DNA of 64,000 nt from Sphaerolaimus hirsutus (Eukaryota > Nematoda > Chromadorea > Monhysterida > Sphaerolaimidae): positions 1 to 64,000 of the forward strand of contig CAXIWS010000690.1 of NCBI GenBank assembly GCA_964036195.1. Direction: 5' to 3'. The translations under genes were made by a program, and so were the position numbers. Positions 1-8,923 of this stretch are shown in pieces (the stretch's first letter is position 1; the number at the start of each line of letters is the position of its first letter). A model generated the notes under the pieces. It worked only from the letters and a program-made list of their open reading frames with translations. It ran no database searches and was not told the DNA's origin.

Positions 1-474
1 CTAGGGATGGCACTTGATTGTTTACAACAGTTTTTTTATCTCAGCGTGGTAACAGATTTTTTAAATCAATAGACCAAATTTCTGAAGTATTTTGCAATTC
101 TTTTGCGCAAAAGTGTACAATTTCACAAATTCACAGTGAGGGTTGTTTTATTTGATTTTATTGTCTCACTGCCTAACTGGTAAACCTTACGTTTCTATCC
201 AAATACCATGTGATAATAAGCCATAATATTGTGAGTGTAAAATGCAAAATCCATCAAATGTTCTTCCACACACTTCTGAAGTTGGAAAGTCCATCTTCTC
301 TTCATAGCTTATTTTGACATGATTTCATGTAAACAATTCTAGTGTTGACAAAAATGGTATTGAAAGCCAGTATACATCCCAAGTCAGCAAAAATGATTTT
401 CACCACACATTCATAATATAACCACAATAGACTACAAAAAATCGAGGTATTTGAAGAAATTGATTTTTGTAACC
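1..474. other. left flank, nothing recognised
   Basis: AT-rich DNA with no open frame, terminal repeat or RNA gene that I can support. It ends at the 4-bp target duplication of the LTR element. Confidence 0.4.
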
Positions 475-478
475 CTAT

Positions 479-639
479 AGTTGAATAGAATGAGGGACTT
501 GGGGAGCCCTCAATCCCTGGACACACTTTGGGACTTGTATTTATTGACTCCAGAGTGGAATACAGATAGGCACAAACAGGCAGACCTAAAGAATCACTGA
601 AACATAAATATCGCGGGTTTGACATTCACACACTCAACT
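479..639 (-). repeat. 3' LTR of the gypsy element
   Basis: 161 bp, identical by eye to the partner at 5858-6018. It contains AATAAATA on the element's coding strand, a plausible polyadenylation signal. Confidence 0.92.
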
Positions 640-833
640 CCTCGGGGGGTAACAAGATTATACGACCACGGATAATCAAAGATAAAAGTGATATAAGGGA
701 TACAAATTGCGAGTAAAAACACAACACACAGTATCACACAATTGGTTCACATGAGTGCACTCACAAATCACACAATTTCAATGTTGGAACACAAATACTA
801 CAGCGAAAACTTTGAATCACATTTGACAAAACT

Positions 834-3800
834 TCAATTATTGACAAAACGAGGTTGTAACATATTTATCGGAAGAGTACGTTGTTTACCATTACAAAAC
901 TTTACAATCACAGCTTTACGAGATGGAAATGAAACAATTTCACCCTCTCTTGAATTTGGCATGTCCAGTTTTGCTTTGCGGCTTCCCATCGCCGGGGCAT
1001 CGCGAACAAATACTGCATCGCCAATCTGGAATCGGGTATCCATGCAGGTGGTGTGCGAGGAGCTTGCAGCCTTTGCTTGTGCATTTTGAACTCGCTCGTT
1101 GACACATTTCCAGTAGTCGATGAGTGGCGGTGACTTTTCAAATTCTTGACCAGTTGTTGCGCGTTTGGATCCGTAGTGGACTTCGAACGGCGTCGCGCCA
1201 GTAGATGAGTGCTCGGTTGCATTGTATGCAGCTACGGCATCTGGCAGGATCTGGTTCCAGGTACGGGTGTCGGTGGCACGTTTCTTGGCTATGATGTCTT
1301 GCAGGGTGCGAATTGCTCTTTCGCAAATTCCATTGCTTGTCTTGGAGCCAGGTGTGGTGGTGTGCAGCACGGTCTGGTGTCTTTGCAGCACAGCCTCAAA
1401 TTCATGGCACTTGAAGTGTGTACCACTATCAGTGACAACTTCCTCTGGTACTCCATGCTTGGTGATTATGTCGTTGAACAATTTGACAGCGTTCTTTGCA
1501 TCGGCCGCATGGCAGGCTTTTGCCTCCACAAAACGAGACATTGCGTCAATTGCAACGAGACAGTGACGTGGGCCATTGTAACTGGTTGGCATGAACGTTG
1601 AGTAGTCCATGTGCCATCGGCGGCGTGGCTGGTCAGGTGGTGGCCTCGGTAGAAGTGGCAGTACCTTGTATCGTGTTGACCGCTGCTTGCAGACGTTGCA
1701 CTGCTTGCAGTATGTTTGCACATCAGCCGCAAGTGTTGGCCAGGTGTTGTGGGTGTAAAATGGTCGCAGGCGTTGGTACGTTTTCTGTGCACTTGCGTGT
1801 GTTGCCCATCGTCCTTCATGATGCCATTTCAGCATGTCTTGCCTTTCTTTGTCATTGGCTAGAGCAATGTTGCGCACTACCATGGGTGCATTGGTCGTCA
1901 GCTTTGACAGCATGTGTGACACATTGATGAAGTTCACGTTGTACACTGTGTCGAGTGTAGTGTCGGGTTGATCGATTGACCTTCCTCCCCCCATGCGAAC
2001 AGGGACCGTGCCTGCAGGTGCACGGGACAAGGCGTCGGCAACTTGGTTCTTGATTCCGGGTTTGTAGCGCAGTGTCACATCGAATTGTTGCAGAACTAGA
2101 CACCATCGATACAGCCGGTGGGAAGGGCTATTTTTCTGGAACAGCTGGGTCAACGGGTAGTGATCCGTGAAGACAGTCACTTTCTCTCCCGTAATGTATG
2201 GTCGGAAAGTTTCAAGTGCGTAGATGACCGCACGGGCTTCGAGTTCAGTAGCCGAGTAGCGTTTTTCGGCTGGCGCTGTGACGCGGCTCGCAAATGCAAT
2301 TGGTTGCAATTTGCTTTTGTCGTTGGCTTGTTCCAGCATGGCACCCAGTCCATCTGTGCTTGCATCTGTCGTGATGACATAGTCGCGGCCAGGTGTCGGC
2401 ATCGCCAAAGCCTTTGGATCTCCAATTTCAGCACAGGTTATGTAGAACAACTTTTTCAATTCTTCTGTCCATTGGAGTTTGGTACTGCTCGTTGCTGCAG
2501 CTTGAATGAAATTGCGCAGCGGTGCGAGTCGATGAGACAAATTGTGATGGAAGCGTCTCATGTAGCTGATAAGTCCCAGGAACGATGCACCTTCTTTTCG
2601 GGTGGCGGGCAGTGGGTAGTCACGAATGGCGGCGGCTTTGTCCGGGTCAACTTGAATTCCATTGGCACTGATGACGTGTCCCAAATATTGGATTTTGTCC
2701 TTGAGGAAGTGGCATTTGCGTGGATTCAATCGCAGTCCGGCTTTGCAGATGGTTGAAATCACAGCTTCCAGTTGTTGGACATGTTCATCCAGTGTCGTTG
2801 ATGCGATGATGATGTCATCTAAATATGCCCTGCAGTAGGCCTTGTGATCCATAAGGATGTCATTCATGGCTCTCTGGAAAGTCGCTGGCGCGTTGTGCAG
2901 ACCGAATGGCATGCGTTTCCACTCGAACAGTTGGTCGAGGGCAGTGAAAGCCGTCTTGTGTTGGTCTTCCTTTTTGATGCGGATGTTGTAGTAGCCACAT
3001 TTGATGTCGAGGGTCGAGAAGAATTTCCGCCCGGGCCACAAATCCAACATGTCATCCATACGTGGTAGCGGGTAGCTATCGCGTTTTGTGTTCAGGTTCA
3101 GCTGGCGGAAATCAACACAAAATCTCCAGGATCCATCCTTCTTCTTGGCAAGCACAACTGCGCTGCTGTAATTGCTGTTGGATGGCACGATGCATCCTTG
3201 GTCCAGCAAATCCTTCAGCATTTTTTCCACTTCGGGTCGCAGTCGCAGGGGAATGCGGCGTGGAGGTACCTTGAATGGCGGGTTGTCCCCAGTGTCGATC
3301 TCGTGTTCCACATCAGTACAGCCAATATCGTCGACATTTTGGCATGCGCCAGTCGTGTATGTGGAACTAAATGCATGTCTCACATGGAACAATGCATCAA
3401 TCAACTTTTTCTGGTCAGCGGATGCACAGGAACCGATGTTGAGCATCTTTGCCCACTCGTTCTTGTCCAAATTTTGCACATCGTTGATGATCACAGCAGT
3501 TGGCATTTCTTCTGGATGCAGCGGGACGTGTGCAGCGTGCAGCGGCTGGCCTTGTTTGTCAGCAAAAATGATCAATGCTGACTGGTCATCAGCATCCAGT
3601 TTGCAGTGTTTGATGAGTTGCTGGCAGATTTTGACAGTCGTTGGGATGTTTTCTGCTTCTGGGAGCAGGTTGTTTCCATCCGCTGTCATCATGCGAATGC
3701 CCAATTTCGGTAGGACATCTTCTCCAAGAAGCACGTCGTAGTCGATATCATTCGAGACTTGGCACGTGTGTGTCGTTTTTCCTCCAGCATACTCAATTTG

Positions 3801-5477
3801 CAGATTGACACATCCTTTTGTGTCCAATGGGGTCATATTGGCAGCTAGCAGCTTGTGCTTGGTTGGCTCCACATGTAATCCCAATTTCTTCACGACGGAG
3901 TTGGTGATGATTGTTACATCAGCGCCATTGTCCGGTCGGCAGGTTCCAAACGGCATTCCGTTAAGGTATGCGATGGGCCGGTTGGGCTTGTGGGGAGTGT
4001 GCAGGTGTGTAGGCAGTACTGGCTGCGCTGCATGTTGAATGCGATTGACTGCACTGTGTGACGATTCGTCATCATCAAATTCGACGTTGTTCACTTTTGA
4101 GCGGGTCCACTCCTTTTTCGGGGTTGGATTCCTGAAGTTGCTAGTCCCATGATATTTCTTGCTGTAGCAATCCTCCGTGTTGTGCGTTGGCACCTTGTGA
4201 TAGGTACACCACAGCTTTGTGTCCATTTGGTTGTTGACAGTCGCAGTTTGGGCGGGCGCTGCAGCTACTTGTTGCTGTACCCTGGGTGGGAAGCGGCTTC
4301 TGCCCCGGAACTGACGGTTGTTGTTGCGCCCCAAGTTGCGCGGGTTTGTCGTTGGTGGCTTGATCGCCTTTCTATCCTTGATCATGTCAGTGACCAGGGA
4401 GCATTCTTCAGTCGAATGGGTTCTGCTATCATGCAGCACACAAAATTTGTCCATCGTCTTCAAATGTGTCTTTGTGCGCTTCTCAGCAAACTCGAGTCGT
4501 TCTGCGTTGTCCACGAGTTCACCAAATGTCATCAGCTCGTATGTCGGCAATGCGTAAAGCGAATTTTGCAGGGTGTTGCTGTGCAATCCAGACATGAAGT
4601 AGTGCTTCAGTTGGACTTTGAGGCCAATTGAGTCCATATTTGGCATTGCCTGGCGGACAAGGCTTTCGATGAGCAGGCCGTAGTCCTTGACGGGGTCTTT
4701 CGCACTTTGGCGCGTGCCAATCAACGTGTTCATAGCATTTTGTGCAGCAAAATGATCGCCATATTGTCCCTCTAGAAACTTGCAAACTTGTGCAAATGTC
4801 TGCCGATCCTCATCTGGCAGGTGCTCGAACTGGCGAAGTGCACGGCCAGTGAGACATTTGCGAACATGGATGACTGCAAACATATCTGGCACTTCCGTGA
4901 GTTGGACGCGTGCTTTGAGATCGTACATCCACAGTTTGAATTTGAGCGGGTCAGCACCATCGAATGTTGGGTACTTTTCATTCAGCAGTGGCGTCCACAG
5001 CCGTTTCTGTTCTGATGAGAATTGTTGTCTCACCGTTAGGTCACAATCAGCAGGTGGAGCAGGTTTGACTGGATTGATGCTGGCTGGCGGTGTCGTTGCG
5101 AGCCGATCTGTGATTTGTTGAAGCAGTTGATTCTGCTTGTCAACCATCTGCGCCACATTCTGCATCATCACAGCCATATCTGCAATAGTTGGGGCTGCCG
5201 GAGTGGTCAAGTCGGTGGCTGACGTTGCGGATGTTGACGGTTGTAACGGCCTCAGGAAATCAGTGACGCCTGTGTCATGAATGGTGCTGGCAACAGCTTT
5301 CAGCTTGTCGGCATAGCGCTCAAACGCCATTTTCTTCCAAACTTCTTCATCGCTGTGTAGGTCGGTTGGATTGTGGGATCGCAGCAATGCTCGCAGCTGG
5401 TGGAGTTTTTCCCGATTCTTGTCTGCTGCGTACTGGTCCACAAATCCGATGAATGATTCATATGAAATTGATCCCAT
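834..5477 (-). CDS. gypsy Gag-Pol polyprotein (fossil class, apparently whole)
   Basis: One 1547-residue frame. The N-terminal third is Gag-like, with a coiled region near residues 90-130 and basic, glutamine-rich stretches followed by Cys/His knuckle-like segments (for example WCTYHKVPTHNTEDC). An aspartic-protease segment follows. Next comes reverse transcriptase with SYPLPRMDDMLD and the AYLDDI active-site box, then RNase H beginning TDASTDGLGAML. The integrase has a His/Cys-rich N-terminal zinc domain and a catalytic core (AIDAMSRFVEA, VTDSGTHF). Gag and Pol share one frame. The order RT-RNase H-integrase separates it from copia-type elements. It sits alone between its LTRs. Confidence 0.92.
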   Translation of the reverse strand: MGSISYESFIGFVDQYAADKNREKLHQLRALLRSHNPTDLHSDEEVWKKMAFERYADKLKAVASTIHDTGVTDFLRPLQPSTSATSATDLTTPAAPTIADMAVMMQNVAQMVDKQNQLLQQITDRLATTPPASINPVKPAPPADCDLTVRQQFSSEQKRLWTPLLNEKYPTFDGADPLKFKLWMYDLKARVQLTEVPDMFAVIHVRKCLTGRALRQFEHLPDEDRQTFAQVCKFLEGQYGDHFAAQNAMNTLIGTRQSAKDPVKDYGLLIESLVRQAMPNMDSIGLKVQLKHYFMSGLHSNTLQNSLYALPTYELMTFGELVDNAERLEFAEKRTKTHLKTMDKFCVLHDSRTHSTEECSLVTDMIKDRKAIKPPTTNPRNLGRNNNRQFRGRSRFPPRVQQQVAAAPAQTATVNNQMDTKLWCTYHKVPTHNTEDCYSKKYHGTSNFRNPTPKKEWTRSKVNNVEFDDDESSHSAVNRIQHAAQPVLPTHLHTPHKPNRPIAYLNGMPFGTCRPDNGADVTIITNSVVKKLGLHVEPTKHKLLAANMTPLDTKGCVNLQIEYAGGKTTHTCQVSNDIDYDVLLGEDVLPKLGIRMMTADGNNLLPEAENIPTTVKICQQLIKHCKLDADDQSALIIFADKQGQPLHAAHVPLHPEEMPTAVIINDVQNLDKNEWAKMLNIGSCASADQKKLIDALFHVRHAFSSTYTTGACQNVDDIGCTDVEHEIDTGDNPPFKVPPRRIPLRLRPEVEKMLKDLLDQGCIVPSNSNYSSAVVLAKKKDGSWRFCVDFRQLNLNTKRDSYPLPRMDDMLDLWPGRKFFSTLDIKCGYYNIRIKKEDQHKTAFTALDQLFEWKRMPFGLHNAPATFQRAMNDILMDHKAYCRAYLDDIIIASTTLDEHVQQLEAVISTICKAGLRLNPRKCHFLKDKIQYLGHVISANGIQVDPDKAAAIRDYPLPATRKEGASFLGLISYMRRFHHNLSHRLAPLRNFIQAAATSSTKLQWTEELKKLFYITCAEIGDPKALAMPTPGRDYVITTDASTDGLGAMLEQANDKSKLQPIAFASRVTAPAEKRYSATELEARAVIYALETFRPYITGEKVTVFTDHYPLTQLFQKNSPSHRLYRWCLVLQQFDVTLRYKPGIKNQVADALSRAPAGTVPVRMGGGRSIDQPDTTLDTVYNVNFINVSHMLSKLTTNAPMVVRNIALANDKERQDMLKWHHEGRWATHASAQKTYQRLRPFYTHNTWPTLAADVQTYCKQCNVCKQRSTRYKVLPLLPRPPPDQPRRRWHMDYSTFMPTSYNGPRHCLVAIDAMSRFVEAKACHAADAKNAVKLFNDIITKHGVPEEVVTDSGTHFKCHEFEAVLQRHQTVLHTTTPGSKTSNGICERAIRTLQDIIAKKRATDTRTWNQILPDAVAAYNATEHSSTGATPFEVHYGSKRATTGQEFEKSPPLIDYWKCVNERVQNAQAKAASSSHTTCMDTRFQIGDAVFVRDAPAMGSRKAKLDMPNSREGEIVSFPSRKAVIVKFCNGKQRTLPINMLQPRFVNN

Positions 5478-5758
5478 GGCTGCCGTTCAGCACATCGAAC
5501 CAAGCTGGTTGAATTCGGCAGGTGACGTTGCAGTTGAGCCGTCTATGACGCTGCCGTTTCGGTGGTCGGGGCGGCAAGCGACGAGTTGTTGTCGAAGCTG
5601 CCGTTTCGGTAGTCGGGCTAGTCGTACTTGACGCTGCCGATTTTGTAGTCGGGCCAGTCAATTTGTTGACGGGTCGCCCGCTGGTTGTTGGCCAAACTGA
5701 AATTTGATGGTCGACGTGCCCACGCGTTGTCAGCGGGTCCGCTGCTAGTCGTTGGCGG

Positions 5759-5850
5759 GTCAGCGGGTCGAGTCGGGTCGAGGCGAGTCGAGTCGAGTCG
5801 AGTCGGGTCGAGTCGGGTCGAGTTGGGTCGGGTCGAGTCGGGCCCGGTCG
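5759..5850. repeat. pentamer array in the gypsy leader
   Basis: Imperfect tandem GTCGA/GTCGG units fill about 90 bp immediately inside the primer-binding site, between it and gag. No other part of the element is low-complexity. Confidence 0.8.
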
Positions 5851-5857
5851 CGGCACC

Positions 5858-6018
5858 AGTTGAATAGAATGAGGGACTTGGGGAGCCCTCAATCCCTGGA
5901 CACACTTTGGGACTTGTATTTATTGACTCCAGAGTGGAATACAGATAGGCACAAACAGGCAGACCTAAAGAATCACTGAAACATAAATATCGCGGGTTTG
6001 ACATTCACACACTCAACT
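5858..6018 (-). repeat. 5' LTR of the gypsy element
   Basis: Identical to 479-639. It is followed outward by the CTAT target duplication and inward by the primer-binding site. Confidence 0.92.
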
Positions 6019-6293
6019 CTATTCATAGCAACAATTTTTTTCTTCATATTTTCACAAAAATCGCATGCTTTACCTAATTATGATTGGCACGCTTCCAACG
6101 TGAGGCAAAAACAACTGTCACATCACTAAAGCAGTGTTGCAAAAACGTATTTACATTTACCCGAAATACCTGTTTTTTTTGGTATTTATATTTACATTTA
6201 CGTATTTAGAAAATACTATTACGTATTGTTACGTATTCCTTACCGAAATACCCTGGTACTAGTAAAAAACGTAAAAAAATTATGAATGATGAC

Positions 6294-7593
6294 CAGGGTT
6301 GGTTTTATAAAAATCATTTGTATACAAATTGTATAAAAATTGTATAAAAATGTATCTTATTTTTATTTTATTCTTGTTTCATTTTATTTTATTTTATTTT
6401 ATTCCAAAATAATAATAAAATAATAAAATGGACCATTTTACAAAAATTTACAAAAATTTTACAAAAATTTTACAAAAAATCAGAATCTTGCATGCAAGGT
6501 CAGAAAAATTTGATAATTAGACCTAAACATGAAAAACGTGTGACAAATTTTTCCATTACTTTGCAAAAGTTGCATGCAGTATGTATTGTTAGCTAGTTGC
6601 AAGTGTTAAGTTACAATTATCGATAAGAATGGTTTGCATTTTCAGTAGAAGGATTACTGGAGTGTGCTGGGCGCATTTGTAAAACATTGTGCAAAGTGTC
6701 AATTGTCATGACAAATGTAGTAAAGAGTCAATTGGCATCTCAAATGTCAAGCAAAGTATAATTGTCATGACAAATGTCGTGCAGAGTGTAAATTGTGTAT
6801 CTGAATCTTATGTTTTGGTATCCAAACCTTATATTTTGGTATCCAAACCTTATATTTTGGTATCCAAATCTTATGTTTTTGTTTCCAAATGTTCACATAA
6901 GATTTGCTTACAAAAACAACAAGATTTGGATACAAAAGATAAGATTTGGATACAATTTGCTTTACAGTTTCCACTTTAATTTATATTTGTCATGACAATT
7001 GACACTTTACTTAACATTTTCATGAAAATTGACACTTTCCATTCCATTTCATATGACATTTTGACACTTTACATGGCTTGGGACTGCCCCAGCTCCGCGA
7101 ATGAACAGGTTGAACTAAACACCTTCCCGGTCACGTCCGGCACCCATTTTTTGATTTTACTTCTCACATCCTATACCCAGTTCTAGGGTGCGGCAGAGGC
7201 TGAAACTTGGGGGAGATATTGGCGCGACCCCCCTAATTCATGCGAGGTAGAGGGGGGTTGCGCCAATATCTCCCCAAGTTTCAGCTTCTGGCGCGCCCTA
7301 GAACTGGAGATAGGGTGTCACAAGTACGATCAAAAATAGGGTGCCGGACGTGACCGGGAAGGTGTTTATAAACAACAGAAAATTTTTTTACAAAAAATAT
7401 GAATTTTTATACAAATTTTACAAAAATATGAATTTGTATACAATTTTACAAAAATTTTACAAAAATTCGAGTTTTAATACAATTTTTATTTTTATTTTGA
7501 AATTTTCCATTTTATTTTATTTTATTTTATTCTTCAATTTTCCATTTTATTTTTATTTTATTTTTATTCTTTTCTGAGATTTTGCCAACCCTG
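6294..7593. mobile_element. family N hAT-like MITE, copy 1
   Basis: Termini are CAGGGTTGGTTTTAT and its inverted counterpart ending CCAACCCTG, with 8-bp duplication ATGATGAC on both sides (6286-6293, 7594-7601). Apart from one insertion it matches N-2 (21932-22947) closely. Inside are an introner-like block ending GGGACTGCCCCAG at about 7092 and a palindrome of TATCCAAATCTTATG units. Confidence 0.87.
7118..7366. mobile_element. Tc1/mariner-like MITE with empty site
   Basis: 249 bp with long inverted ends (AACACCTTCCCGGTCACG) flanked by TA on both sides. The paralogous copy N-2 has the uninterrupted sequence GAACTATAAACAAC at the same place, which shows the empty site and confirms TA duplication. 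Confidence 0.88.
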
Positions 7594-7890
7594 ATGATGA
7601 CACAATCACGGGTTTTAACTTTCGTTCACACGCCGCACCACGCACAGCAAACAAAAGTGTCAAAAGTCACAATTATGCCCCGGGAAATGGCAAACATTTG
7701 CAATTTTTCAGGGCATTTTCCATGAATTTAGAACCCTTGGCATGGCATTTGACATCTTGCAGGACATTTTAAAGGGTCGCCGTCTGAGACTGCCCCCAGA
7801 ATTACCAGCAAAGTTTGATTTGACGGCACGCTTTCAACAGAAAGTTGTGCAGACTGAAATCAAAAAGCAAAAGATGGTTTCCTTATGGAG

Positions 7891-8372
7891 CGATTACAGC
7901 TCGGGCGTAAAATTCCAGCGTAAAATTCCATCGCAAAATTGATTCCATGAAAGTGGATGATATTACAGGTCTGCAATTTTTCATGGAGAATATGTTTATC
8001 AATACATTCATTGTGGCCAAGGGTCATCGTCCACGGTCACTTCTATTTGACTGAAAATTCAAAAATTTCGATTTTACGCTGCAATTTTACGCCAGCTGAA
8101 GAAAAGTCAATTCTACGCCATGTGATTGCATGCAATGACATAGCGTAGAATTGATTTTTCTTCAGCTGGCGTAAAATTCCAACATAAAATAGAAATTTTT
8201 GAATTTCCACAATCAAATGGCAGTGACTGTGGATGATGACTCTCGGACACAATGAAGGTATTGATAAACATATTCTCCATGAAAAATTGCAGACCTGTAT
8301 CATCATCCACTTTTATGTAATCAATTTTGCGATGGAATTTTACGCTGGAATTTTACGCCCGAGCTGTAATCG
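7891..8372. mobile_element. hairpin MITE V, copy 1
   Basis: Long inverted repeat. CGATTACAGCTCGGGCG at the left is mirrored by CGCCCGAGCTGTAATCG at the right, with internal mirrored TAAAATTCCAGCG units. It resembles the element at 45519-45935. Confidence 0.75.
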
Positions 8373-8923
8373 TAGCATAACAAGAACATGCCGTTGCTAG
8401 AGTGGTGGATGCCGAGCTAAACCAGTACCTGACCACTGCACACTCCCCAGTGACAGATTTGATGAAATTTTGGGTAGAAAAGTGGGCTGTGGAAAATTTT
8501 GTTGTATCATTTTCTCACTCGATGTTGTTGATGATGAAGTGCTAAAAACTTGAAGATATTGAATTGAAATCAACGATTACTCATCTAAAGGTGAAAATAA
8601 TGATATTTTCTGAAGTACAATGGCAAATACTACTTGTATAATATTTTTACGTTTTTTTTATACGTATTCCTTGGTATTTTAAAAATACTTTACCTATTAG
8701 GATACTTTACTATAAAATACTATACTATAAAATACTTTACCTAATACCTTTACCTATTATTATACTTTTGATTTGGAAAAAGTATTTACGTTCACATTTA
8801 CTTTTTCCAAAAATACCAGTATTTTAACAACACTGCACTAAAGTATACCAATTATAACCAGCTTTCCTTTTTGCAAAAATAATTTTACTGGCAATAAACC
8901 TGAAATAAAAATTCAATGGTACC

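Larger units (their letters stand above)
475..6022 (-). mobile_element. Ty3/gypsy LTR retrotransposon, looks whole
   Basis: Two identical 161-bp direct repeats (479-639 and 5858-6018) bracket a single long gag-pol frame. The 4-bp sequence CTAT lies on both outer sides (475-478, 6019-6022) as a target duplication. Each LTR starts AGTTGA and ends TCAACT, a short terminal inverted repeat. Next to the 5' LTR (right-hand side, as the element reads leftward) is TGGTGCCGCGACC, placed and shaped like a tRNA primer-binding site. The 3' side carries a C-run (TTACCCCCCGAG on the coding strand) just before the LTR. The domain order (Gag, protease, RT, RNase H, integrase) is that of Ty3/gypsy, and no envelope frame is seen. 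Identical LTRs imply a recent insertion. It is far more intact than anything else retroviral in the window. Confidence 0.93.
6132..8835. mobile_element. family I hAT-like element, copy 1
   Basis: Starts CAGTGTTGCAAAAACG and ends with the inverted form, flanked by perfect 8-bp duplications CACTAAAG (6124-6131, 8836-8843). The subterminal arms are runs of GTATTTACGTTTA-like units. An 8-bp duplication with CAGNG termini is the hAT pattern. It carries N-1 and hairpin V-1 inside, and near 7800 a stretch (AATTACCAGC onward) shared with copy 2 at 63661, probably a relic of its own gene. Confidence 0.85.

Noticed and set aside
742-4631. Several open frames on the + strand opposite gag-pol
   Set aside because: They overlap the clear gypsy frame on the other strand and have no recognisable domain. 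They are shadows.
5752-5979. Frame rich in ESSRVESGRV across the pentamer array
   Set aside because: Low-complexity product of the GTCGA/GTCGG leader array of the LTR element.
6689-6995. Open frames with repeated VSKSY / YPNLIFW residues (also 22310-22579, 53486-53711)
   Set aside because: They are translations of the TATCCAAATCTTATG palindrome, a repeat in transposons, not a protein repeat.
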